Shown in pieces: positions 50,176 to 59,518 of a DNA stretch of 64,000 nucleotides (position 1 is its first letter; each line of letters opens with the position of its first letter). The position numbers and the translations under genes were made by a program. Under the pieces are notes generated by a model. That model saw only the letters and a program-made list of their open reading frames with translations. It did no database searches and was not told the origin of the DNA. The stretch is taken from contig CAWAYV010000003.1 in assembly GCA_963786295.1 (NCBI GenBank), positions 1-64,000 on the forward strand, read 5' to 3'. This stretch comes from JACCZX01 sp963786295 (GTDB taxonomy: Bacteria > Pseudomonadota > Gammaproteobacteria > Burkholderiales > Burkholderiaceae_F).

Positions 50176-50748
50176 TTACGCGGAATCCTGTTGCAGCAGC
50201 GCGTTGATCTTCTCGACCGTCGACCAGTTGCGAGTCGTCCCGGTGCCTTCCAGATCACGGAGCAAGGCGACGGCTGCCTGGCTCTCGAGTATGCCGTTTG
50301 CGCACCAGATGTATGCGGCGTGCTTGCCCACATGGACTGCATCGGATTTCCAGTCTGTCTTGGCGAGCGGCATCAGCCTGGCGAGGGCCCTGGCATCCGA
50401 AGTAAACGCAACTAGCAGCCGCGACGGATCGGTCGCGACTGCGGCCAGCTTGTTGCCGCTTACTACCGCCGCCATGTCCTTCGCGGACTTAACAACGACG
50501 ACAGCCTCAACGCCAAGCTTCTCGGCAACAGCAGTTTGAATCCGATCTGCAAGTTTCGCTTGGGGCTCGGCAGGGCAATCGAAGACCGCGTTACCGCTGT
50601 TTAGCAACGTACGTACATTGCGATAACCAAGCGAATGCAGCAGAGCACGGAGGTCGGACATTGCCACACGCTTTGCTCGGCCCACGTTGATGCCTCTGAG
50701 CAGTGCGACGAAGCGCTCAACCGGTGCAGTCTTTCGCAGGTCGCTCAT
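50176..50748 (-). CDS. DUF1697 family protein
   Basis: The 190-residue protein has the DUF1697 start RFVALLRGINVGRAKRVAMS and continues DLRALLHSLGYRNVRTLLNS and GNAVFDCPAEPQAKL. The C-terminal half contains KTDWKSDAVHVGKHAAYIWC. The ATG at 50748 is preferred over 50778 because it matches the family start and leaves a normal gap to the tag gene. The family is widespread and uncharacterised. It lies 22 bp downstream of tag on the same strand. Confidence 0.83.
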   Translation of the reverse strand: MSDLRKTAPVERFVALLRGINVGRAKRVAMSDLRALLHSLGYRNVRTLLNSGNAVFDCPAEPQAKLADRIQTAVAEKLGVEAVVVVKSAKDMAAVVSGNKLAAVATDPSRLLVAFTSDARALARLMPLAKTDWKSDAVHVGKHAAYIWCANGILESQAAVALLRDLEGTGTTRNWSTVEKINALLQQDSA

Positions 50749-50770
50749 GACTGTTCGTGGGTGGAGAGTC

Positions 50771-51370
50771 TCACGCAAGTTCCCGATAGCGAAAGCAGGA
50801 CGTGATGTGGTCGTTGACCATGCCTGTAGCTTGCATGTGCGCGTAGCAGATCGTCGGCCCGACGAACTTGAAGCCTCGTTTCTTCAAGTCCTGGCTCATC
50901 GCAACGGATTGCTGCGTTGCTGCCGGGATGTCCTTGATCCGGCGCCAGCGGTTGATCTTTGGCGTACCGTCGACGAATCGCCACAGATACTTGTCGAAAG
51001 TCCCGAACTCGTCGCGAACGCGGAGAAAAGCTTGGGCATTGGCCACTGCGGCAAGAATCTTCAGCTCGTGCCTGACGATGCCTTGGTCGGCCATGAGCCG
51101 CCGAATGTCGCGCTTACCGAATCGAGCCACGCTCTCCGGATCGAACCCGGCGAAGGCAAGGCGGAAATTCTCGCGCTTCCTCAGGATCGTGAGCCAGCTC
51201 AATCCGGCCTGCATTCCCTCTAGGATCAGGAACTCGAAGAGCCGTCGATCGTCGTGCACGGGAACGCCCCATTCTCGATCGTGGTAATCGATATAGAGCG
51301 GCTCGTTCGCACTCCACGGACAACGTTTGAGCGGCGGGAATGTGGCCACGCAGCGCCATATCCGTACCAT
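50771..51370 (-). CDS. tag: DNA-3-methyladenine glycosylase I
   Basis: This base-excision repair enzyme removes 3-methyladenine. Landmarks are KRCPWSANEPLYIDYHDREW with the zinc-binding Cys and His, MQAGLSWLTILRKRENFRLA with the helix-hairpin-helix region, and the zinc-binding C-terminal FVGPTICYAHMQATGMVNDH followed by ITSCF. The C-H-H-C set is complete. The ATG at 51370 is chosen; the frame is open to 51406, and the protein from 51370 still has about ten extra residues before the family core. Confidence 0.87.
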   Translation of the reverse strand: MVRIWRCVATFPPLKRCPWSANEPLYIDYHDREWGVPVHDDRRLFEFLILEGMQAGLSWLTILRKRENFRLAFAGFDPESVARFGKRDIRRLMADQGIVRHELKILAAVANAQAFLRVRDEFGTFDKYLWRFVDGTPKINRWRRIKDIPAATQQSVAMSQDLKKRGFKFVGPTICYAHMQATGMVNDHITSCFRYRELA

Positions 51371-51473
51371 TACACGTGCAAATCCGCATAGCAACCGTTG
51401 ACACATTACGCAGGTGGCGGAAAACGGGGCTTGGAAGCGTTATGGTCCCGGTTTCTCGCCAAGGTTGGCTCAC

Positions 51474-52439
51474 ATGGAATGCAACATTCGTCGGGCATTG
51501 CAACCGCCGTCAGCTGCGCGCCGGACGCTATTGCTCGCACTGGCGTCGCAGGCCGCGTCGCCGCTATTCATTCCATTGGGCGCATTGGCTCAATCGGGCT
51601 CGCTGCTGACGAGGCCGATCCCTTCGAGCGGCGAAGCGCTGCCAGTCATCGGGCTCGGCAGCTGGATTACCTTCAACGTTGGGAACGACCGCGTTGCGCG
51701 CGATAACTGCGCCGAAGTCATGCGCACTTTCTTCGCGGCCGGTGGTCGAGTCATCGACTCGTCGCCGATGTATGGATCGTCGCAGGAAGTCATCGGATAT
51801 GGACTCGGCAAACTGAGCAAGGCCGGACTACAGACGCCGGTGTTCGCGGCCGACAAGGTCTGGATCTCCTCCGCGGCGCGAGGTCGGGATCAGATTGAAA
51901 TGTCGCGCCAACACTGGAACCTGCGGCGGCGCTTCGATCTTCTGCAAGTTCATAACCTGCTCGCATGGCAGGAACACTTGCCGATGCTGCTTGCAATGAA
52001 GGCGGCCGGCCAGGTGGGATACGTAGGCATCACGACTTCCGAAGGGCGCCGCCATCGCGAGTTCGAGCAGATCATGGAGAGCCAGCCACTCGACTTCGTG
52101 CAGGTCACTTACAACGTGCTCGATCGTGAAGTCGAACAGCGCATTTTCCCGCTGGCACGCGAGCGTCGGATCGGCGTCATCGTCAATCGACCATTTCGCG
52201 AGGGCGCGCTGATTCGATCGATGGCGCGCCATCCGCTGCCGCCATGGGCTGCGGAGATCGACTGTTCGAACTGGGCGCAGCTGCTGTTGAAGTTCATCGT
52301 CTCGCACCCGGCCGTCACTTGCGCCATCCCGGCAACATCAAGTGTGGCGCACGTGCGCGAAAACATGGGCGCTGCGTATGGCCGCTTGCCAGACGAGTCG
52401 ATGCGCCGACGCTTGATCGCCCATGTCGAGAAGCTCTGA
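51474..52439 (+). CDS. Exported aldo/keto reductase
   Basis: A leader with Arg pairs and a hydrophobic stretch (AARRTLLLALASQAASPLFI) suggests Tat export. The reductase domain follows: VIGLGSWITFNVG, GGRVIDSSPMYGSSQEVIGY with the active-site Asp and Tyr, KVWISSAARG with Lys, and FDLLQVHNLLAWQEH with His. The NADPH-binding part includes FIVSHPAVTCAIPATSSVAH. Periplasmic AKRs of this type occur in proteobacteria. The ATG at 51474 is supported by the leader; the frame is open from 51414. Its TGA overlaps the DUF6064 start by one base. The substrate is unknown. Confidence 0.8.
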   Translation: MECNIRRALQPPSAARRTLLLALASQAASPLFIPLGALAQSGSLLTRPIPSSGEALPVIGLGSWITFNVGNDRVARDNCAEVMRTFFAAGGRVIDSSPMYGSSQEVIGYGLGKLSKAGLQTPVFAADKVWISSAARGRDQIEMSRQHWNLRRRFDLLQVHNLLAWQEHLPMLLAMKAAGQVGYVGITTSEGRRHREFEQIMESQPLDFVQVTYNVLDREVEQRIFPLARERRIGVIVNRPFREGALIRSMARHPLPPWAAEIDCSNWAQLLLKFIVSHPAVTCAIPATSSVAHVRENMGAAYGRLPDESMRRRLIAHVEKL

Positions 52440-53107
52440 TGTCCGAATGGTGGACGTACAGACCTTCTGATTTTCTGCTGTTTGCGCCGCGTACCTACTA
52501 CCGCCTGTTCGAGCTTTACAACGCTGAAGTTTGGCCGGTGCACATCGTGGCGCTGTTAGCCGGGGTGACGATCCTCGTGCTGATGCGAAGTCACGCACCT
52601 TGGCGCGGCCGCCTGATTGCGGCCATGCTCGCGGCATGCTGGCTGTGGGTCGCATGGGCTTTCCACTGGCAGCGTTATGCAACGATCAATTGGGCGGCGA
52701 GCTATTTTGCGGTCGGCTTTGCGATCGAGGCGCTACTGTTGTTTTGGATTGGAGTCGTTCGCGACCGGTTGCGCTTCGACTCCAACCGCGGTGCGATCGC
52801 GCGCGTTGGCATTGCGATGTTCGTCTTTGCACTGATGGTTCAGCCACTCGTCGGCTTGCTTTTCGGGCGTGAGTGGCTGCAGCTTGAATTCTTTGGCGTG
52901 ACGCCCGATCCGACAGTAGTGGCTACGCTTGGGCTGCTACTCGCGGCAAATCGCATCCACTGGATTGCGTTGCCAATACCGCTGCTTTGGTGTCTGCTCG
53001 ATGGAGCAACGCTATGGGTGATGAATGCCACTGACGCGTTCGTTTTACCGGGCGTTGCCCTCCTGGTTTTGCTTTTTACACTCCGACCGTCGGCTGCACG
53101 ACGTTAA
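52439..53107 (+). CDS. DUF6064-type membrane protein
   Basis: The 222-residue protein has about six hydrophobic helices (WPVHIVALLAGVTILVLM, RLIAAMLAACWLWVAWAFHW, SYFAVGFAIEALLLFWIGVV, VGIAMFVFALMVQPLVGLLF) and the typical start DFLLFAPRTYYRLFELYNAE. The segment EFFGVTPDPTVVATLGLLLA is family-like. It is translationally coupled to the aldo/keto reductase (TGATG). Function is unknown. Confidence 0.78.
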   Translation: MSEWWTYRPSDFLLFAPRTYYRLFELYNAEVWPVHIVALLAGVTILVLMRSHAPWRGRLIAAMLAACWLWVAWAFHWQRYATINWAASYFAVGFAIEALLLFWIGVVRDRLRFDSNRGAIARVGIAMFVFALMVQPLVGLLFGREWLQLEFFGVTPDPTVVATLGLLLAANRIHWIALPIPLLWCLLDGATLWVMNATDAFVLPGVALLVLLFTLRPSAARR

Positions 53108-53120
53108 CGAAGCGACAGGA

Positions 53121-53318
53121 TCAAGCTCGGACGGCCATCGCACATTTCCTGCAAAGACAAGACGCGTTGCGCTCCTTGTCAGGCACGGACACCAAGGCGG
53201 CAACATCGATCGTCACCGTCGAGCACCAGCACGGCGTGTCAAAGCTTCCGCTCCTCGCCGGAGCGCAGTCATTCGATTCCCCGCAAACTGGGCATACAAG
53301 ATTTGGTTTCGGCAACAT
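53121..53318 (-). CDS. Cysteine-rich CWC family protein
   Basis: The 65-residue protein matches the CWC pattern: CPVCGESNDCAPA, then PCWCSTVTIDVAALVSVPD and CLCRKCA. Seven Cys residues are arranged in two pairs plus the Cys-Trp-Cys that names the family. It is probably a small zinc-binding protein. It is convergent with the DUF6064 gene and downstream of the prolyl oligopeptidase gene. Function is unknown. Confidence 0.78.
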   Translation of the reverse strand: MLPKPNLVCPVCGESNDCAPARSGSFDTPCWCSTVTIDVAALVSVPDKERNASCLCRKCAMAVRA

Positions 53319-53345
53319 GGCAGGGTGTCGACGCAGCGACTGTCG

Positions 53346-55518
53346 TCATTGCGCTCCGTTTGCGCGTATCGACGGTCCCTTGATCCCCAGCTGATCAACG
53401 AGGAACGTGTAAACGTCCGTTTCCTCCTGGATTCGCGTGGACAATGCGGTGCCGATGCCGTGACCGGCTTCCGACTCGGTACGCAACAAAATCGGGTACT
53501 TGGACGAAGTCGCAGCCTGCAAACGCGCCGCCATCTTGCGCGATTCGTAGGGCGCCACTCGACCATCGTTGTCTCCGCTTGTCAGCAAGACAGCCGGATA
53601 CGCGACGCCGTCTTTCGCGCGCAGCAGCGGCGAATAGTCGAACAGCGCCTTGAATTGCAACGGATCTTTGACGGAGCCGAACTCGGTCACATTGAACTCG
53701 CCGTTGGGTTGAGTCTCCCATCGGATCGAGTCGTAGATTCCGACCTCGCTCACCACCGCGCGCATCGCCGATGGATGTTGCGTGAGCGTCGCGCCCATTA
53801 GCAGACCACCGTTACTACCGCCCATGATGGCGAGGCGTTCAGGCCGTGTGTACTTGCGCTCGACGAGGAACTGCATGCAGGCGGCAAAGTCGTCGAACAC
53901 ATTTTGTTTCTTCGTCAACATGCCTGCCTGATGCCACGGTTCACCGTATTCGCCTCCGCCGCGCACGTTCGCCACTGCAAACGCGCCGCCATAGTCGAGC
54001 CATAGCCGGTTCATTGCGGAAAAATACGGCGCCATGCTGATTCCATAACCGCCGTAGCCGTAGAGGATGATCGGCGTGTTGCCATCCAACCGCATGTCCT
54101 TGCGGTGCAGGATCGAGATCGGAACTTTGGTTCCATCTTTCGACGTTGCAAAGACGCGCTCGACGGCGGCATCGGAAAAGTTGAACTGCGGCTTGCCATT
54201 GAGCTTGGTCGGTTGCAGGCGGTTGTTTTGCTGCTTCGTAGACGTACTGCGTGCGAGGCGTCAGATAGCTCATGATCCGCACCATGACGTCGTCACCGTT
54301 CAGCACTTCACCGATGGCGATGTCGGAATTGTTCTCTACCGGAAGCTCGCCCATCGGCTTGCCGGCCAACGAAAACATGCGAACTGCTGACGGCCCACCG
54401 TCCCGATATTGAACGTAGAGGCGCGACCTCGTCGGCGTCACGTGCTCTGCGACGATGTCGGTCTCCGGCACTACGACAGTCGCGCGTGCGAGCGTCGGTT
54501 GTGCAAGAGGAATCGACACAATGCGTCCTAACGGCGCGTCCTTGATCGACATGGCCCATAGGCGGCCATCCTCACCGATGTTTACTTGTTTCAGGCCGTC
54601 GGTAAATCCAGCAACCTGTGTCCACTTGCCCGCCTTGTCGCGCAGGTGGAAAGCGATTTCGCCGCCGTCTCCGTTCCTCACCTCGGCAAGCAGGAAGTGG
54701 CCATCGCGGCTGCCTTTCAGTTCAATCTCAGCGATGCGCGGAAAGTCGCGACCGATGACATAGCGGTCATTGGTCACCGGCGTACCGACTTTGTGAAACC
54801 ACACCGTCTGGTAGAAGTGTCGGTCGGCTTCGGGACGCTCGGTCGCGAGCGGATAGCGTGTGTAGTAAAAGCCGGAGTTGTCCGGCGCCCACTCGACGCT
54901 GCCGCCGGCCGTCGGGTACGTGACGTTCGGGACGATGTCAGCCAGTCGCTTCCCGGTCGCGACCTCGTACAGATACGCCGTGCCGACCTCGCTCCCGTTC
55001 TCGGACAATGAGACTATGACGTGCTTGCCGTCATACGAAGCCTTGTAAAAGTCGATTGTCGTTCGGCCCTTTGGGTCGAGCACGTTCGGATCAAGAACGA
55101 CCCGCTCCTTGGCGACGTCGAGGTTGCGTGGCAGCACCACCAGCGCCGATTGGTTCTTCGGAGGCGCATTGCGTTGTGCGAAGACTCGTCCGCCCCGGTA
55201 CTGAAAGTCGTATCGGCTGACGGTTTTCTCGGCCAGCAATTTCTCGACACGTCGCGCGATCTCGGGCCTTTGTGGAATCGAATCCAAGTATTTTCGTGTC
55301 AGTGCATTTTGCTTGCCAACCCACGCCTTGACCTCCGGCGCCTTGTCGTCCTCGAGCCACCGGTAGTCATCGACGACGGTAACGCCATGGAAAGTTTCCG
55401 TAATGGGACGCTTGGGAGTCATCGGATAGTCAAACGCGGCGGCGATGGTTGCTGGTAAGCCGAGAGCCAAAAAAGAAAAAACTGTCGCGAAACTCCGGCC
55501 CGCAAAGTGATTCTTCAT
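53346..55518 (-). pseudogene. Prolyl oligopeptidase (S9A), frameshifted
   Basis: The protein starts with a signal peptide (FATVFSFLALGLPATIAAAF) and the propeller domain opens YPMTPKRPITETFHGVTVVD followed by DYRWLEDDKAPEVKAWV. A single shift near 54225 separates it from the catalytic half. There, IILYGYGGYGISMAPYFSA, AVANVRGGGEYGEPWHQAGM, the nucleophile in LAIMGGSNGGLLMGA, the Asp in LLTSGDNDGRVAPYESRKMA and the His in ESEAGHGIGTALST are all present. Apart from that base the enzyme is complete and of family length (about 720 residues), so it is probably functional in the organism. It would cleave Pro-containing peptides in the periplasm. Confidence 0.82.
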
Positions 55519-55576
55519 TGCATCGCTTTCATTAAGGAGGGTAGAGGCTGAAAGCCAGTCTCGCAGGATTTTCTCA

Positions 55577-56410
55577 CTAGAGAACTGCAGCTTTCTCCGC
55601 CTTAAGGCAACGGTCAAGCAAGCGGGGCGCTTGCAGCCGTTCCGTCCACGAATCGAAGTCACCGGTGGCGCCGTTCCACCTAAGATCATCCGCGTCCTTA
55701 AACAGTGCTGCGTCTGTGCGTAACGTGGCGAGGTCCTTGAACAGCAGTGCCTGGGCTAGGCGATCACCCAGTACAGCCGCGGGAAAGTTTTCGATTGCAC
55801 CATGGCGGTTCAGCAGTCGCGCAGCGGAGACTGCCCCAATCCCCGCGATGCCCGGATAGCCATCCGCTGCGTCGCCAACTAAAGCCAGGAAGTCCGGAAT
55901 CAAGCTTGGATCGACGCCGAACTTCTGCCGCACACCTTCTGCATCGCGGATTGTCTTTGTTCGGCGGTCGATCTGTACAACGTGGTCGCCACGAACGCAC
56001 TGCGCCAGGTCCTTGTCGGGTGTCCAGATGCAAACCTTCTCGACGCGCGCATCTTCGGAAGCAATCCTCGCGGCCGATGCGAGTGCATCATCAGCCTCCA
56101 GTTCGATCATCGGCCATACGACTACTCCCATCGCGCAGAGCGCTTCTTCGAGTGGGTGGAACTGAGCGAGAAGCGCGGGCTCAATCCCATCGCCCGTTTT
56201 GTAGCCAGGCCAGAGGCGGTTTCGAAACGACTCAATGACGTGATCGGTCGCAACGCCGATGTGCACGGCGCCACCTTCGATCATTTCCAGCACCGTGTTG
56301 AGCACGCCTATGACAGCACCATAGGGTCGATCCTGACCCTGGTTGAAGCGCCGCAGACCGTAGAAGTGCCGGAACAGCTCGTAGGTCCCGTCTACGACGT
56401 GAACGACCAT
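55577..56410 (-). CDS. 5'-3' exonuclease / flap endonuclease-like protein
   Basis: The 277-residue protein is a stand-alone version of the 5' nuclease domain of DNA polymerase I. MVVHVVDGTYELFRHFYGLR gives the first metal Asp, VWPMIELEADDALASAARIA and VCIWTPDKDLAQCVRGDHVV carry further acidic ligands, and ALVGDAADGYPGIAGIGAVS the helix-hairpin-helix DNA-binding motif. The start at 56410 is the first Met of the domain; the longer open frame overlaps the cytochrome gene. It lies between the cytochrome and prolyl oligopeptidase genes with no functional link evident. Confidence 0.83.
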   Translation of the reverse strand: MVVHVVDGTYELFRHFYGLRRFNQGQDRPYGAVIGVLNTVLEMIEGGAVHIGVATDHVIESFRNRLWPGYKTGDGIEPALLAQFHPLEEALCAMGVVVWPMIELEADDALASAARIASEDARVEKVCIWTPDKDLAQCVRGDHVVQIDRRTKTIRDAEGVRQKFGVDPSLIPDFLALVGDAADGYPGIAGIGAVSAARLLNRHGAIENFPAAVLGDRLAQALLFKDLATLRTDAALFKDADDLRWNGATGDFDSWTERLQAPRLLDRCLKAEKAAVL

Positions 56411-56450
56411 CTCGGCTACAGCGCCGTGCGCGTCGCGGCGCTGAACCCGC

Positions 56451-57251
56451 CTACTTTGCCTTGGCTGCTGCAGTGATCTGCTCGAGCGTAAAGGTGTAGC
56501 TCGTCTTGTCGAGCGGCTTGTGGCAGGCGAGACACTCGGCTTGATTGACACCGGCGCGAAGCTGCTTGGCATTGGTGAAGACCGCGTAGTTCCAATCTTC
56601 GTTGCGCAGCATTTCCGGGATGTCCTTGCCCCAGCCCGCATCGCGCGCCATCGCCGTATAGAACAACAGCTGGTCGGGGGCGTAGAAACCGTCGCTGCCG
56701 GTGATCGGCTTTTTGTCGGCGTCGACTTTGGCCGAATAAACCTCCGCAAACAGCACCGAGCCGTTCGGAAGCGGTTTGCCTTCCTTCGCCGCTTGCAGTG
56801 CGGCGGGATTCACGTAGTAGTAGCGCACCTGTCGCGTAGCCGGGAAGTTGATGGTGTAATACTTGACGAACGTGCTCTTGTAGTTTTCTGGAAAGCTGAC
56901 TCCGGTCTTCACCAGATGCGGCAAGAGCTCGGACTTTGCCGCGCCGGTTGTCGCCGCCTGACTCGCGAAGAATGCCGCGACATCGGCGATATCGGCCGCG
57001 CTCAATTGGCTTGCGATCGCATTCATGATGGCGTTCTTGCGCGATCCATCCTTCAGCGCCTTCAACTGGTTCTCAAGGTAAACCGCTCTCTGGCCAGCTA
57101 GATTGGGGGTGGCATCACTCACGCTCACTCCGCCTGCTCCGTGGCAGGCGGCGCACACGGCCTGGACTTTCGCCTTGCCTGCTTCGATATCGGCCGCATT
57201 CGCCGCGGTAGCGAGCGCCAGGAGGGTCAATGCGGAGACAGTTGCTTTCAT
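56451..57251 (-). CDS. Cytochrome c domain fused to a cytochrome P460 domain
   Basis: After a signal peptide (MKATVSALTLLALATAANAA) the first domain is a class I cytochrome c (VCAACHGAGGVSVSDATPNL, with Met in IMNAIASQ as candidate distal ligand). The second domain, from LVKTGVSFPENYKSTFVKYY, has the P460 pattern RQVRYYYVNPAALQAAKEGK, VLFAEVYSAKVDADKK and a second heme motif ECLACHKPLDKTSYTF. Two hemes are thus expected on a 266-residue periplasmic protein. P460 proteins oxidise hydroxylamine or bind NO and other small ligands; here it closes a chromate-resistance gene block. Confidence 0.82.
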   Translation of the reverse strand: MKATVSALTLLALATAANAADIEAGKAKVQAVCAACHGAGGVSVSDATPNLAGQRAVYLENQLKALKDGSRKNAIMNAIASQLSAADIADVAAFFASQAATTGAAKSELLPHLVKTGVSFPENYKSTFVKYYTINFPATRQVRYYYVNPAALQAAKEGKPLPNGSVLFAEVYSAKVDADKKPITGSDGFYAPDQLLFYTAMARDAGWGKDIPEMLRNEDWNYAVFTNAKQLRAGVNQAECLACHKPLDKTSYTFTLEQITAAAKAK

Positions 57252-57349
57252 GGAGATCTCCTTTCAGACCAAGTCATCACGATAAACCTTATCGCGATCG
57301 GTCCGAAACGGACTCCGACGACACCTCGATCGCAGCGCCGCCGTCAATG

Positions 57350-57808
57350 CTAATTGGGTTTGGCGGGCGGCCAGTTGTGCGATTCGCCCTGGCAATGCTT
57401 GCACCATGCGTACAGCGCGTCGTACATCACCATGCCGTGCTTAAGCATTTCATGGTCATCGGCGAAGTCATGCGATAGTCCAAGCGATAGCGCGTAGAGG
57501 CCGGCGGACTGTGGTGTCAGGTCGAGACGCGATGTATCGGCTCCGCGCACGATCAAAGCGAGCTGGCGCAGCGCCGGATCGTCGAGTTGATACTTCTTCA
57601 GAAACGCGTCGAAGCTGCATAGCTCGCCTTCGTGCGTGAGCTCAACACCCGGAACGTCGTAGGGAATCGCTTTGGTTTCGGCGGCTTTGCTCAGCACATC
57701 ACTGCTCGGGACATAGAGAAATTCCGGTTCCTGATCGATAAACCGTGCCACCAGCCACGGGCAAGCAATGCGGTCGATTTTGGGCCGCTCGCGTGTAATC
57801 CATTTCAT
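57350..57808 (-). CDS. ChrB C-terminal domain protein
   Basis: The 152-residue protein consists only of the C-terminal half of ChrB: MKWITRERPKIDRIACPWLV, ARFIDQEPEFLYVPSSD, DDPALRQLALIVRGADTSRL and LSHDFADDHEMLKHGMVMYD. This domain is thought to sense or handle chromate or a related oxyanion. The start at 57808 overlaps the rhodanese stop by 4 nt (ATGA). It is distinct from the full-length ChrB encoded at the head of the operon. Confidence 0.83.
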   Translation of the reverse strand: MKWITRERPKIDRIACPWLVARFIDQEPEFLYVPSSDVLSKAAETKAIPYDVPGVELTHEGELCSFDAFLKKYQLDDPALRQLALIVRGADTSRLDLTPQSAGLYALSLGLSHDFADDHEMLKHGMVMYDALYAWCKHCQGESHNWPPAKPN

Positions 57809-58149
57809 GTCTGTTCTCCTTCTTTCATTGTTATCTGGTGCACAGGCATCTGCGCGGCACGCCAGCCTGCGTAGCCATCGACCAGATAGCGCGCATCCAG
57901 TCCGAGCGCGCACAGCGTTGCAGCGACGCCCTGGCTGATCTCGTGACCCTTTGCGCAATAAACCACGGCGGGCCGATCGCGCGGGATCTCATCTTTCCAG
58001 GCGAACACCTGCTCCGGATCGAGCCACATCGCGTTCGGAAGATCCGCAGCATCGGCGGCGCGCACAGCCTTGCGCCGCACGTCGAGCAAGGTGAATGTTC
58101 GATGCGCCGATTGCCATTCGGCCAACTCTTGTGGGCTGATTCTGTCCAT
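57805..58149 (-). CDS. Rhodanese-domain protein
   Basis: The single rhodanese domain has 114 residues: FTLLDVRRKAVRAADAADLP with the conserved D-V-R, and the active-site loop PAVVYCAKGHEISQGVAATL with catalytic Cys. YLVDGYAGWRAAQMPVH is the usual C-terminus. It would transfer sulfur or act as a thiol redox protein. It starts 13 nt after the chromate transporter gene stop and is coupled to the ChrB-C gene, so it is part of the chromate operon. Confidence 0.85.
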   Translation of the reverse strand: MDRISPQELAEWQSAHRTFTLLDVRRKAVRAADAADLPNAMWLDPEQVFAWKDEIPRDRPAVVYCAKGHEISQGVAATLCALGLDARYLVDGYAGWRAAQMPVHQITMKEGEQT

Positions 58150-58161
58150 TCGATTCCCCTT

Positions 58162-59518
58162 TCAAAAAGCAAGACGTACCAACAGGCCGACGATCGCGCA
58201 CGCCGCGATCACCGCAATCACATGCGCTTTGAATCGAAACAACGCCAACGCTGCGCCCAACGCGATCAGTGCGGATATCCCATCGAAGGTGCCCGCAAAG
58301 CCCGCAGGCCATAGCACGTGATACCCGAAGAACAGGGCGAGATTGATGATCGCGCCGACCACCGCAGCGGTGATCGCCGTCAACGGCGCCGTGAACTTGA
58401 GATCGTTGTGCGTGCTCTCGACGAACGGTCCACCCGCAAGAATGAAAAGAAACGAGGGCAGGAAGGTGAACCATGTCACCAGCGATGCCGCTACTGCGCC
58501 GGCCAGGAAAAGATGCGCGGGCCCGAGCGGCGCGTTGACGTAAGCGCCGACGAAACCGACGAAAGCCACCACCATGATCAAGGGCCCCGGCGTAGTTTCA
58601 CCAAGCGCAAGGCCATCGATCATCTGCGTCGGCGTTAGCCAGCCGTAGTGGCTGACCGCGCCTTGATAAACGTAGGGCAGTACCGCATACGCTCCGCCGA
58701 AGGTCAGCAGCGCCGCCTTCGTGAAGAACCAGCTCATCTGCGTCAGCAGGTGATTCCAGCCGTAGATGATCATCAGCACCGACATCGGAACCAGCCACAG
58801 CAGGAGTCCAACCAGCGCGACCGACCACGAAGCGACGCCGGTTAAAAGCGGCATGTGAAGGTGTGGGTGTTTCATCGTCGATGATCGCGGGGCCGAACGA
58901 TTTGTCCGATATTCCGTGTCCGCCGCCGACGGCAAATTTTTTCGGCGCGAGGCGTCCGCCCACATAACCGATCGCCGCCGCGGCCGCGATGACGGCGGGA
59001 AACGGCGCGTCTAGAGCGAAGAGCGCGACGAACGATGCTGCCGCAATCGCCCACAGCACTTCATTCTTCAACGCGCGCGAGCCGATGCGATAGGCGGCCT
59101 GCAAGACGATCGCCGTGACTGCGGGTTTGATGCCGTAGAACAAACCGGCTACCAGCGGCACGTTACCGAATGCGATGTACATCCACGACAACGCGATCAA
59201 GATCACCAACGACGGCAGCACGAACAGCGCACCGGCGACGACTCCGCCCCACGTGCGATGCATCAGCCAGCCGATATAGGTGGCAAGCTGCTGAGCCTCG
59301 GGGCCGGGCAGCACCATGCAGTAGTTCAGCGCGTGCAGAAAACGGCGCTCCGAAATCCAGCGCCGGTTTTCGACGAGCTCCTGATGCATGATCGAAATCT
59401 GCCCGGCCGGCCCGCCGAAGCTGATGAATCCGAGTTTCAGCCAAAAGCGAAAGGCTTCCCAGAACGTGATCGGCGCGGGAGCGGAATCACGGGTTGTCAT
59501 TGCGAGCGGCGCAGTCAT
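58162..59518 (-). pseudogene. chrA: Chromate transporter ChrA, frameshifted in the middle
   Basis: The two homologous CHR domains are both present. The N-terminal half has FWLKLGFISFGGPAGQISIM and FLHALNYCMVLPGPEAQQLA. After a short linker and a one- or two-base shift near 58870 the second half has FFTKAALLTFGGAYAVLPYV, DGLALGETTPGPLIMVVAFV and further helices. The F-G-G-P and P-G-P-E motifs are diagnostic of chromate efflux proteins. The linker IIDDETPxPHLHMPLLTGVA reads through if one base is added, so the break may be a sequencing error. Its ATG overlaps the chrB stop. Confidence 0.8.
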